A stretch of DNA of 64,000 nucleotides from Liolophura sinensis (taxonomy: Eukaryota; Mollusca; Polyplacophora; Chitonida; Chitonidae). The stretch is from NCBI RefSeq assembly GCF_032854445.1, contig NC_088298.1, positions 23,151,295 to 23,215,294 on the forward strand, in the 5' to 3' direction. The translations under genes and the position numbers were made by a program. The notes below the pieces were generated by a model. That model saw only the letters and a list, made by a program, of their open reading frames with translations. It did not search any database and was not told the origin of the DNA. The first letter of the stretch is position 1. Every line of letters starts with the position of its first letter. Positions 24,701-35,485 of this stretch are shown here, piece after piece.

Positions 24701-27700
24701 AAAAAAACAGTAGCGATCTGTGCCAACTGGGCTAAAGGACAATTTCCACTACCTACTAAAACATTGCAGTATAACAGCTGAAAAGTTGATCTCGCTGATA
24801 TTCGTGGTCACGTGGTATATATTCATAGATTGGAATGGCGCAGGTAAAACGCCAAATCGGTCCAGTGGTACACCACTTAGTAACGTGAATGAAAACTCTC
24901 CTGGTATACAATGGAACGGGCATGTCAGGTGGGAACCTTGAAAATGGCCGCCATTTTATATAAGTGAATTATACTAAAGTATGAGGTTAAACACCCAGTT
25001 TAGTCAGTCAGTCAGTCAATCGATCATCACATAAAGCTTTCGGGGACTTCACAATTTTCATCGATCAAGGATGACTAGTCCACGAAACTATGCCTTGTCT
25101 CCACCTGGTGGAGAAACATGCCAACCTCCTTTTACCAATCTCTCCGTTGTCGTGACTTTTTTTAAGCCTGTTTCAACACAACGGCGTTTGGAACATTTTT
25201 CCGGCCATGCACCAGCCATTTCTCAAACGTTTGCTGATACACGGCTGCGGACATACGTCGCATCATGTGTTAGTGATCGAAGAAAAGTGTAAGGTGCCAA
25301 GGCGACAAGCTATAGAGAAGCTCCATACTTTTAGACAATGGACGTCTGACATTACGTAGTTTTCGCCTTGTATAGAGGAGTTGCACTTGGCATCATCACC
25401 CTGACAGAACAATAGTCAGTCAGCCATTTTGGAGTCCTGTTAACATGAACTATTATAGTATTATAGTATGCAAGCAGGCCATGCAACCCTTCTGTAGTAA
25501 TTCTGCGTCCTGAATAACTTGACTGTATGGAAGTAGCCAAAGAGCTCAGCTTCCGTTAAATTACTGCATGTCAATTGCACTGCACGTTAACTGTATGGCA
25601 TGTCAATTGTACTTCAGGTCATTTGTACTACACATTAATTGTACTGCACGTTAATTGTACTGCACGTCAATTGTACTGCACGTTAATTGTACTGCCCGTC
25701 AATTGTAAGAGTGTACTACATGTCGCTGATAACGTAGACATCGCGGAAAATATGTCGCCCTCAAATCAGATATACATCATTGGGATTGCACCGTTATTCG
25801 CGAATTACACATTTGAATACAGATTTGTTTTTTTCCGGTGATTTTATGATGTTTTTTAAAAAATAATTTTCTTTCAAAAGTTGCGCACTTTTATTTAATA
25901 GACTTATGATATTAGTCAACTCTTCGTAATTATTTTATTCCAGACGGATCAGGAATGTCCGTATACTACATGCCTCACATCCGACCTATCGAAGGAAGCA
26001 GTGTTCTGACTGGTCAACTCAATATCAACGTTCCACCAATGAAAAACGAGGTTATTCACCAGGGCAGCTGTGCGCCATTTTGTACCAGGAAACTCCTGCC
26101 ACACGCCATCAACATAACTTCCGCCCTTCTCCATATGCATTATTTGGGTGAGTGTAACAGTATTGAGTTTACATATTTATTTATGTGACTTTTTACATTA
26201 TGGTGAAGATTTTTTTACTTGTATGATGGATGTCAGGTTTACGAGTGCTGGAAACTCCGAGTAAACAGCAACTGGATGTAACGTTAACGCTTAACTGAAG
26301 AAACTTAGACAAATTTATGTGTAAGCTGTCTAAAAGGTACGCCAATTAGAATCTTACTAAATCTGGCTGGGTACTCTAAAGTTGCGATGATAATGAGCAA
26401 ATGCCAGCGGGATACTAGTAATGTATGTACACTGTAATGGGCTTCTCAGATACTTAAATATGATTGGGTAATATAAGTTAAGGATAATATAGTCGTGAAA
26501 GACTGGCTACTGTTGAATTCAAAAGGACCAACGGTCACGTGGGGTGCATGGAATATTCTCATAACCTGCAGCCGATGCCATATGTGTCCGTTCACTAGGT
26601 TATCTCCCTTGATTCGGATGTGAAAACAGTGGCTGGAGAAATTCGCCGAGAGATCAACTTTCTGCGCTGAACTTGATGGGTCTTTTGCAGGATAAATTTT
26701 TTCCGTGATAACTCAGTGAACATAAAACAGAAATATATTGTATCAGTAACCCTCATATTACAGACACTATTCAGCTCCGTAGCCTGTCATCGAGTAACCA
26801 GATAGTGCAGACAAATCTGTATTGGTCAACGAACTTAACAAACATAACCATATCCTGCGTTTGTTTCATTTCAGGAATAAGAGGGTCTTTCAAGCAGTTC
26901 AGGAACGGCCGTTTGATCCGGACTATCGCTGAAGACGACTACTATTTCTATGAGTCCCCCAATTTGTACGTCTTTGAGCCTCCCGTCGAATTTCTACCGG
27001 GTGAGTCAAACAGAGTTACCGCCCTTCTCACTAATTATTGCGCTACTCTTTTTCTTACATCAAACATGAACTAACAGATCCAGTTGTTTAGGGACAGGAC
27101 GCTGCTAATGGAATTAACGGAATTGCGATCTTCATAAAAACTAGGGTGAACGTTACCTAGCTGTACAGGGTGTGTGTTGTGTTCTTTCAATATTTTTCCG
27201 CAAGACATCTTGCTAATACAGTTTAATTTCATTTAAAAAAAGAAGACTTCTCTCGCGACTCTGACGGCTGTAAGAGATCTTCCTAAAGGAATTGTAAATA
27301 GCAAATAAAATCTATAGTTTTATGCATTGAATTTTAAAACTAGTCTGTTTTGTATTCGTTTATCACCAGGTGACGAATGGCAAACTGAATGTGTGTACCA
27401 GACGGCTTATGGATTCCGGAAGCGGAACTACACTATCTACTATGGCGACAGTACACAGGTGCGAAAGTTAAACATTTTTGTTAAGAACGTATACAGCTCC
27501 GTGTGTTGAAAACAAGACATTCCTAATATTCAAGTGCACATGCAATTAAAGCGAAAATATCTTGCTGATTGCATATGAGGTACATTCATATTAGAAATGC
27601 AGTGTGAGTCTTAAGCTACGTTTAGACCCCATGGAGTCACCAACATTTTGCTGATACGAATAGCTTTATTGCACACTGCTTAAAGCGCATGTTTCGCGAC

Positions 27701-29268
27701 CTACTTGCTTTAAATCACTGCCACCCACTAGACAAACGTGATCTTTGGAGCTTGTGGGTTTGTTTAGGCTCAGTCTCATCCAGTAATCAGCATTCGTCAA
27801 TAAAATTGTTTCAGGTATCTGTTCGAATCATGCTGTGCTTACTGTATATAAAGAGAATGCATGTGTATCAAGTACAAATAGAGACAAAGGCTGAGACACG
27901 CTGTTTATGTTTTCCTCCCTAATCGCCGTGATCCCAGTGACCTTGAGTTGCTGTGGCTGGGAATGTTGTATGTCACTTCCGCATGATAGTAGAGTGCATT
28001 ATTGAAATGCGTTTGCGCCTTAGTTTACAACCACACCCTGGTAAATTTGTTTTATTTACAGCTACTGAGGCGGGCTCAACACAGTAAAACTGTGCGACGA
28101 ATCAACCAGCCAATAAATGTATCGTTTTAATTATTTATCAGGACGAGATGTGCTACACGTTTTTCACCTACTATCCCAGAATTCCTAACCTGAAGGCGTG
28201 TGATCAGATTGGGGATATCGACCTCTGTGAAAGTAAGCACATGTAGCTGAGAGTTCAAATCCATGTGGTGCTATTTTTTCTTTTTTTTTATTTATTTATT
28301 TGATTGGTGTTTTACGCCGTGCTCAAGAATATTTCACTGATACGACGGCGGCCAGCATTATGGTGAGAGGAAACCGGGCAGAGCGCGGGGGAAACACACT
28401 GGTAAACATTCCCACGTACGTGTTCTTTGTTCTGTTGTTGTTGTTGTTTTGTTTTATTTTATTTTTCGTCAAGTGACAATTGCATTTTGTGGCAACCCCT
28501 ATTTTCCATAACTTTAATTTTTAACTGAAAGATGCATTTATTTTGGGGAGAATATGCCGACAAAAATGAAAGTCTCAAAATGTTGGATTTACCATCGTTA
28601 TTGAAGTCATATATAACATTTCAGCATTAAAACTGTAAGCTATCTTTTCAGCATGGAATCAGCGGGGCTGTGACTGGCGCAGAATGCAGGCCGTCAGACT
28701 AGACGTCATGTCCAACGCGGAGTACGCCAAGCACTGTGACGTCATATCCGGTACTCACTGTACACCGCAATGTATGGCTGCTCTACGCCCACTGCTGGAC
28801 GATGGCTGCATGCAAGTGAGTGAACGGAAAACACATTGTTCTGAACTCTTTTAAGTTAATTTATACCAAGCATATTTGCCTCTTATCAAAAATATCCGAT
28901 GCCATAATCAAATTTTTGTTTGAAAATTATAATCTAGAAAAACAATAGAAATATCCTGAAATGTTTGCTTATTCGTATTTTTCTCTTTCCATTTGGTTTT
29001 CTTTTGATTATTTTTTTTTTATGCACAACGCTCTGCAATGTTATATTTCATTATAAATCATCATTTTGAACATGGTTCGTACAACATTTGTGGACATGAT
29101 TTAGTTTTATTCCCATTTCGTTTCCAGGGGACATTCGGATTTTACATTCGCCATTCTTACTTCCGCCAAGTCTTTAACGGCTTGATGAAGGCGATCCTGG
29201 CTTGTGACAAAGTCATCTCTGGCCCAGCAACAACACTGAGTTCGAAAATTGCACCGCCTATCATATAA
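18592..29268 (+). CDS. Secreted type II copper monooxygenase (PHM/DBH-like) with temptin-like N-terminus
   Basis: Ten exons: 18592-18769, 21246-21421, 21967-22080, 22650-22830, 25944-26147, 26875-27000, 27370-27458, 28142-28232, 28652-28815, 29128-29268. All introns are GT-AG, the phases agree, and the joined length is 487 codons plus stop. Exon 1 gives a signal peptide (MRLYLLLTLVALARG), then a temptin-like start (YPYFQDRIPNG, HPCKSHLTW, GGGKRNPFG). Exons 2-8 form the two copper domains. CuH ligands are HH in LHHMLLFGC and H in AIQIHWNN. CuM ligands are HxH in LLHMHYLG and Met in DEMCYTFF. Exons 9-10 form a Cys-rich C-terminal domain (CDWRRMQ, HCTPQC). Known relatives hydroxylate peptidyl-glycine or dopamine using ascorbate, O2 and copper, but the substrate here cannot be read. 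No membrane anchor is seen. The first donor choice (18769 or 18765) was fixed by phase. Confidence 0.92.
19019..19078. repeat. 81-bp family, inverted partial unit in intron 1
   Basis: Reverse complement of the 81-bp unit core ('ccactgtcgtcactggtc', 'ttttattctccgtg'). Confidence 0.55.
19865..19973 (+). mobile_element. SINE-A fragment in intron 1
   Basis: Diverged 3' half ('ggccgccgtcatgtaagtg', 'gtaaaacaccaattaagt'). Confidence 0.7.
20190..20500. repeat. Degenerate 'agatggacagatg' repeat
   Basis: Irregular array of GATGGACA / GATAGATG words without a fixed period; simple-sequence DNA in intron 1. The minus-strand open frames over it are artefacts. Confidence 0.75.
20582..20668 (+). mobile_element. 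SINE-A 3' fragment in intron 1
   Basis: 'cccaccataatgttggcgg' through 'aaataaataaatt'; terminal domain with substitutions. Confidence 0.7.
20950..21035. repeat. 81-bp family, inverted unit in intron 1
   Basis: About one reverse-complement unit ('ccgtatttcaccggttatg', 'tcacactgtcgtcgttgct', 'ctactctctttg'). Confidence 0.65.
23055..23382 (-). mobile_element. SINE-C-like piece followed by SINE-A fragment in intron 4
   Basis: 23055-23215 weakly resembles SINE-C ('ggtggaggaaacccggtag'). 23239-23382 is a clear SINE-A fragment ('tcaagaatatttcacttata', 'cgacggcggccaacatt'). Further short tails sit at 23575-23615 and 23795-23832. Confidence 0.65.
25565..25712. repeat. 16-bp minisatellite in intron 4
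   Basis: About nine units of 'acgttaattgtactgc' (T or C at position 5), the outer ones diverged. Confidence 0.85.
28286..28421 (-). mobile_element. SINE-A fragment in intron 8
   Basis: Well preserved 3' two-thirds ('gattggtgttttacgccgtg', 'gacggcggccagcattatgg', 'cgcgggggaaac'), broken off near 28421. Confidence 0.85.
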
Positions 29269-30475
29269 TGTCCGAGAGGGAAAACCGCTCCTGACAGGCT
29301 ACTGTATTATGCCACTCATATTTAGCACAGAATATGTGTCAAACATATTAAATTCTTGTCATCCGCTGGAATCCAGAATTTTTTCTTTTATTGAAATGAA
29401 ATTTCGCCTTTAAAACAAACATATGGAATTATGTAAACTGTGTTCATTCATTAGAGTTAATCCGAATTCAGATGACAATTTCAATATCAATAATCCCACA
29501 TTTGATTTCTTTCGAAATTGAACACATTATTTGCTTTCAGGTATAAAATTATGGAAGAATAAATTGACATTATATACTGCAGCAATTCAAGATTTTCCGA
29601 TTTCATTTGTGACCGAAATTCAAAGTTGTTGTTAAAAAATGTTTCTGTGAAATGTAGGTCAAAGGTTAGAGAAGCCATGCACCGATATCAGCTGACCTAA
29701 TCCTGCAAAAATCTGACACTAAACCTATAATCATTCATTCATTCAACCAAACCCTTGAGTGATAGATTTTGAGTTTCCGGCCTATTGTGCTAACTACTCA
29801 TAAGGCCTGTGTCAGTAAACTGTGAATTCATGGCGTTTGATGTCTGGTGTGTTCGGCATGCTGTTCCAATAATGTAGCACTATAAGTGTGCATTAGTTTT
29901 GGTCATTCTGCTATAAAAGAAATTATGACTGTTCTGCTTCTGTCACTTATTTCCTCCATGCAAGGCCTGAAAGAAATGAAAGTTTGGGAATTCTTTTTTT
30001 GCGAATGGGATTGAAATTGCGACACGATTGAAGGACAAGTACTTAATTAAATCACTGTTATGACCTCTTCCCAACTTCATTCTTCTTCTTACAGCTTTAA
30101 GATCATAAAGCGAGCTCAAAGAATGTTTCACTGACGGTCATGTTTATGGGTAGAGAAAATTAGTACCTGAAAAACATGCAAAACATCAATCAAATGAAAC
30201 ATAATACTGCAAACCCCCGCTTTCCACTCACCATATAGTAGTAGATGAAATATCCTTCAGTATGGCGTAAAACACCAAGCAAATAAATCAATCAACTGCA
30301 CAAATCTTATCTAGCCCGTACAGCTGGACGAACATAGGTGACACGTTCTTCTGTAAGATATGTGCCAATAAGCAGAAAAAACAAACCTGAAGTACATGTA
30401 AGATGCAAGTCCATTAAACACTCTCCACAAAATTGTTTCCATTTATTTTTTTTTTATTTTTTTCAACCTAGCAAA
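29269..30475. other. 3' region of the monooxygenase gene and intergenic DNA
   Basis: A polyadenylation-type AATAAA lies at 29558, 290 bp after the stop codon. A degenerate SINE-A 3' end (+) is at 30220-30293 ('gtaaaacaccaagcaaat'). Nothing else is recognised. Confidence 0.5.
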
Positions 30476-30538
30476 ATGCAAATTTGGATTCTACTGTGGC
30501 CTTTGATGACAATATTGGGACCAGTGACGTCACATCAG
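30476..30538 (+). CDS. Possible signal-peptide exon of an unidentified secreted protein
   Basis: An acceptor-like pyrimidine tract ending 'cctag' is followed by ATG 30476 and a hydrophobic start (MQIWILLWPLMTILGPVTS), then 'cacatcag|gtattt', a usable donor. It looks like a first coding exon. No convincing second exon follows before the Polinton. 31353-31447 (FFSPEISFDVFQERC, then a stop) follows an AG and is the only weak candidate. It may be a gene remnant or chance. Confidence 0.25.
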
Positions 30539-30904
30539 GTATTTGCAACTGAACACACTACATGTCATCATGGAAAATGCATCCACATGTACAGTTACGA
30601 ATACATTTTATTGAAACGAGCTATTTCAAGCCAAAAATATGAACATGACGTCACCGATAACCTCTGTTTCACTACAGACCACCGTAGAATCTGATGTTTT
30701 AACACCATTTTACTCGGTTGGGAATATTCCAAAAAAGTAAATCAGACTCTTTTCACACAGTTTTTAGTGGTCTTTCATCTGATAAATACTTCAGTATAAT
30801 CTTTACTTTGCCTTTAAAGATCCATTCTTAGTGCTACACGTGACATAGCTTGTAAAATGTTTTACTCGAATCATTAAATTCAACCTGTTCACAGTTTACA
30901 TATG

Positions 30905-31045
30905 TATTTCACGTTTGTTTTACACCATACTTAAAAAATGTTAGTTTTATGGGTGGAAGAAACCAGAGTGCCCAGCGTAAACTACATTTCTTTACCTTAA
31001 GCACGATACTGACTAACTTTTCCTCATGTGACGTACCGGAATATA
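30905..31045 (-). mobile_element. SINE-C-like fragment
   Basis: 'tttgttttacaccatactt', 'tatgggtggaagaaaccag' and 'cctcatgtgacgtacc' match the order of the SINE-C pieces at 16637 and 57885. Confidence 0.45.
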
Positions 31046-31523
31046 TATATTGGTGAAAGGTAAATGGGCCGTCAACGAACGTTAGATGGCGGAAACGGCC
31101 ACACACGAATCTCAATGACCGTTAATTGTCGAAAATGTGGAGTGATTTGCAAATTCCGCGTGCAAGGCCTCTATATTTGAATAATAAGCGTTTATACACT
31201 GATTGTGTTAATCCGTAGACAGGCTTAATGAGATCCCTTCATTAAACAATTGCGAACGAATTTATCAATCAATCAATCAATCAATCAATCTTTCCTTCAA
31301 CAAAACTCAATAAATCGATGTTATCTTTTAATTAATTCAATTCTTTATTTCAGATTTTTCAGTCCAGAGATCAGTTTTGACGTATTCCAAGAACGCTGTC
31401 ATGTAGTCTGTGCTCATCTTGTGAACTATAACGATAAAACGAAATAAAAATGAAAAGAAATCATGAACACGAAACACTGAGTACATATTGTTTCACTCAT
31501 TTCTTTCTTTCATAAAAGAATTT

Positions 31524-31745
31524 GTTTTTTTAATTGGTGATTTACGCCGTACTCAAGAATATTTCAATGATAGAACCTCGGCCAGCATCATAATGGGAGA
31601 AAACTGGGTAGAGCCCGGTGGAAACCCACGACCATTAGCAAGATGCTTGAAGACTTTCTCACGTATGACGGGAGAGGAAGCCAGCATGAGCTGGACGAAC
31701 TCACAGAGACCGCATTGTGGGATGGTCCTAGGTCATTTTGTACAA
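31524..31745 (-). mobile_element. SINE-A, nearly complete
   Basis: The tail end is at 31524 ('ttggtgatttacgccgtac'), the body follows, and the head fades after 'cagagaccgcattg'. Older than most copies. Confidence 0.85.
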
Positions 31746-31955
31746 AGGATACCATACAATCAGAAGGAACCATTCTAATGGCGCTTGCTGCTGAAATATC
31801 TCTGGGCAAAGACATTGCAAAAATATCTTTGTTACACTCCGATACATTGTTTTATTTTTCGTGTATGTTTGTGTGTCTCAACAGATTGATCCGTGACTTT
31901 CAGCTGATCATTTGCAAAAGCGTAAATGACCATTCTGGGTTTGCTGTATGTATTT

Positions 31956-32206
31956 CCCTATTTATTTGATTGGTGTTTCAAGTCGTACTCACTAAAATTT
32001 TACTTATTCGAGGGCGGCCAACATTATGGTGGGAGTAAAATGGGCAGACCACTGAGGAATCCCCGACCATCAGCAAAATGCAGGAAGACCTTTCCACATA
32101 GGACCGGAGAAGAAACCAGCCTGGGGTGGACTTGAACTCACAGCCATCGCATTGGTGAGAGATGCCTGGGCCATTGTTCTTCTCTAACCTCTAAACCACA
32201 GAGGCC
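31956..32206 (-). mobile_element. SINE-A, nearly full length
   Basis: From 'tatttatttgattggtgttt' to 'aaccacagaggcctg'. The last SINE before the Polinton. Confidence 0.85.
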
Positions 32207-32846
32207 TGTATATTAACATTAAAAACCAAGATCTACTCACCTCAGTTTGCAAGATTTCCAGTTCCGACATTTTTCTGCTCTGAACTCTCTGTATAAATAA
32301 AAAAAGCGAATAACTTGTTCATACGGCTGCTTAGTCGCAGATAAAAATGCCTGATAAACTTTCAGCACAAAACCGTCAGCACAAAACTGTCCAACATAAA
32401 ATTGAGATTGTTCACGTAACGAGTGTGTAAAACCGGCGTCAAAGGTCAGGAAAGGTACAGGAAAATAACGGAATCGGCATTCTCTAACGTTATTGTCCCC
32501 CAATTAGTTTACATTACTAAACAGCCCAAACCCACACACCACGAAAAAAAAAACAAAAACAAAAGAAAGTTTCTTTCAGAGAAGGTGGTTCGAGCAGAGA
32601 GAATGGGCAAACGAATCATGTAAAGCCAAAACACGATTTACAGCGACGTTAACAGATTGACTGGTAGTCGTATCATTTTGAAGAAAATTCACGAGAAACG
32701 TGATTTCGCATCCCATGAACTATATCTTGCAAAATGCTATCTTCAAAAACTCACCGCACTTATTGATGATTATTTTATAATTGGCTAAAACGATGTGCTT
32801 GTGTTTCGTGATGATGAGTAGATGATGTCGCCTAACAAAGAAGTAC
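32207..32846. other. Intergenic DNA left of the Polinton
   Basis: AT-rich, no gene or repeat recognised. Open frames on both strands lack motifs. Confidence 0.5.
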
Positions 32847-32852
32847 AAACAC
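32847..32852. repeat. Candidate 6-bp target-site duplication, left
   Basis: 'aaacac' directly outside the left terminal repeat. The matching right copy is 'taacac' at 44075-44080 (5 of 6 bases). Polintons typically make 6-bp duplications. Confidence 0.55.
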
Positions 32853-33058
32853 AGCAGCAGGGAGAGCGAGCGTACCAGTTAGATCGGACCGGGGCATTCC
32901 CAATCCCTGTACATAGCCAATCCGCCTCGCTAGAGCCCCACGGACGGCCCACCACCCTCGCCGGCCCGGCGGCTCGCCAACCCATGTTCAGTCTTCCCCG
33001 CAAGCACGTACATAAACTTGAAGCAATGATCTATGTACGCCGGAGCGTGTCTTCCTAC
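32853..33058 (+). repeat. Left terminal inverted repeat of the Polinton
   Basis: Matches the reverse complement of 43858-44074 from 'cagcagggagagcgagcgta' to 'gtgtcttcctac', with scattered substitutions and one indel of about 11 bp near the outer end. One frame stays open through most of it. Confidence 0.92.
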
Positions 33059-33059
33059 G

Positions 33060-34580
33060 AATTCCCATTTAGAGATTGCAGTAGATATACCAAGAGCACC
33101 ATCACTGTGCCTGGATCAAAGTTGGTGAAGCTGAGATCTGCGGAAGAGCTGCCTCAAGGCTTACTGTAAAGTATACTTTCCGAGGATCCGTCGGGGACGT
33201 AAGATTCCCGAGCCCTGCAGATCTCGATAGAAAGGCTTACAAAGCGGCATTCAACTTTGCCGGGGCTGTGGTCGAGAGACGCTTCTACAGAGGCTTATAG
33301 CTAAAGATAAATCGGGCGAAACAGCAGTACTCACTAGTCTTAGATTAGCTTTTTGAAAATCGAACTCCTATTTAGGGAGAACGTGCAATAGATATACCAA
33401 AAGCACCGTGGCACATGGGCAAAGAGCACACGCATTACAGGAAGAGTTTGAGGCGGTCATAGGTGTGGGACCTAGATACCCCAGATCCCGCAATGCTTGG
33501 AAGCCTTCCAGGGGCATCTCGGCCGATACAAAGCGGCCAAAGCCAACAAGGATCAAATTGCATTTAAAGTTGAGTTCAGAAGACTCGCTAATATTGAAAG
33601 ATATATTTCAACCAGCCCCAACGATTGTCAACCTGGATGACAAGGACCCTCCACCGGCAAGGCTCCCGCCTGCCGAGTCGTGGGTTATGGTCTTGAAGGA
33701 CACCGAAGACGAGTTTGAAGTCGATGGCGCTACATCGGTGATATTGAGATCGCTAATGGTATACTTGTCAGAGGCCGCCGGCTGGTCGTGAACGCTGGCA
33801 TGACGGATACGAGGGCAGCAGAGCTCATCATAGCCCTTCACCATGAAGTTCAAGTTCTCTGCGTAAGCAGGACGAAGGTGACTGGGTTGTTGAAGACAAG
33901 TTTGACCCAATTCCGGCTAAGGGAAAGAAGGGCAAGGCGTCATCGAGATCTCCCGGAACGCAAAGCCCAGTGCTCTGACTGGGATCGACCAAGTGTTTTA
34001 TCAGAACGCCTACGCGGTCAATGCGGTCGTCTACGGGCGCTACAGCGTCAGAGACCCAGGTCCAGCCAAAATTGCTCCTCTCAGGGTTGGCGACCTCAAC
34101 TGCCTGGCTAAGAGGGTCATGGGGCACTTTGAGGGCGCTGTGAGAGGCAAGGGGCTGACCCCCACCCGACGCCAAAAAATTCAAGATTGGGAGGGGCGGG
34201 TGCATGAGACGGGTGCCCCGATCAATGACATCGCCGGCTCAGAGACAATCCTCAGTAGGGCAATCATCCTGCGGGACATTGCAGGCGATGAGATCTATAA
34301 CAGTGGCAAGTACCAGGCCGGCAAAGGTACAGTAGAGCTCATATACCATAACGGCCACGCATGGTCCAAAGACCCCCACTTCCCTTTGAGCAGAGAGGTC
34401 CACTTCTACGAGGGAGACATCTGGCAGGCCATACGGGAAGCCCAGAATGAACCAAAAGCAGTCTGGCTCCTTGTCGGACAAGACAGGCAGCTAACCGCCG
34501 ACGAGTTCGTACTTCCGGACGGACGTACATACAGGACTTGGAAAGTTCATGAGAGGTTCAAGGGGAATGTGAAGCGCTAG
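33060..34580 (+). pseudogene. Polinton PolB gene, N-terminal and exonuclease-side region, broken
   Basis: The 5' part of the composite replication gene. Readable blocks lie in alternating frames: around 33229-33298 (AFNFAGAVVERRFYRGL, then a stop), 33408-33791, about 33788-33870, and a long intact block at 33993-34580 (AVNAVVYGRYSVRDPG, VHFYEGDIWQAIREAQ). Frameshifts fall near 33400, 33790 and 33900-33990. No catalytic exonuclease motif could be assigned with confidence. The assignment rests on the polymerase motifs that follow and on the same strand and order. Confidence 0.65.
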
Positions 34581-35485
34581 GCGACAAGACGTTAGAAGAC
34601 AGAAGCTTCGGGATCAACCACGCGGCTAGTATTGTGGCCAAGGAACGCAACAGCTGGAAGTCAACGCCTGTCAGCCTCATCGACAATGTCCAGAAGGCTT
34701 GCGTTGAGTATGGCCACGGTGGGCTCTGGAAATTGATGGGTTACGACGCTAGTGACGTTGTCAGCATCGACATGAGGGCCTGCTACCCGGCCTCCTTTCA
34801 GGGAAAGAGCGGAGTCAAACCCTAATTCGAGCAATTCGGACATCCAACCCACCGTATCGCCCGCGTCGCCACCAATGCCCCCGTTCTCGGCACAGGCTTC
34901 GCCCAGATCCAGTAATGGGAGTTCGTAGATAACTGCCATCCTATCATCCCCGCGTGGTTTGGTAGGCATTTCGCAGAAGGTGGATGGGCCCCGACGCCGC
35001 TCCTTGCCTTGCTCAAAGAGTTCGGCCTCCTGAAGTCCGCGAAGCCACCATCGCTTTCAGGACGCAGACTGACGTTTGGCTGCACGAAAGTCGAGACCAA
35101 GCTTTCTAAAATTCACACAGGGCAGCATCACCCAAATTCCGATGGCAAGTAGCTGACCAGAAGGCTGGTGACAGACCATTGTAAACTTGACTTCCTTTTG
35201 AGGGACACCCTCCAAAGCGGCACCCAAAGGTGCCCTCTGGGCCACATCCTCGCGTAATACGATGGTTCACAGCCCCAGTACACCCATCTACGCGCAAACA
35301 TGCTCGCATATGCCCACATCAACCTGATCTCTATGCTTTACAGGTTCCAACCAGAAGAGGTTGTCCGGGTGGCCACTGACAGCATCTCCGTCAATAAAAC
35401 GGCATTACACAAGCTTGAGGGGGTTGAGGCTTATGTGGCCCCCAGCTCTCCGACTGTGGAGACGCGTTGTGTGCGAACTGCCTGA
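34581..35485 (+). pseudogene. Polinton DNA polymerase B, catalytic region, broken
   Basis: Motif A is SIDMRACYPASF near 34760-34800, corresponding to the PolB DxxSLYP motif. The finger/palm part (HPIIPAWFGRHF) follows an in-frame TAA near 34912. The palm block YTHLRANMLAYAHINLISM and motif C (RVATDSIS, equivalent to DTDS) lie at 35280-35395. Stops occur at 34579, 34912 and about 35257, and frames change near 35050-35100. The family copies the element by protein-primed or similar synthesis. This copy cannot encode an active enzyme. Confidence 0.8.

Noticed and set aside
25071-25292. 73-aa plus-strand frame within intron 4 as an extra exon
   Set aside because: Phase-1 exons 22650-22830 and 25944-26147 join directly and complete the copper domain; no gap remains for an extra exon.
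26805-26874. Exon 6 of the monooxygenase starting upstream at 26805
   Set aside because: 'catttcag' ends at 26874 and only that acceptor keeps phase 1 with exon 5; the upstream part would add an unrelated peptide.
32822-33169. 115-aa frame as a Polinton gene of its own
   Set aside because: It is largely the terminal inverted repeat; its counterpart at the other end is open too. Treated as a property of the repeat.
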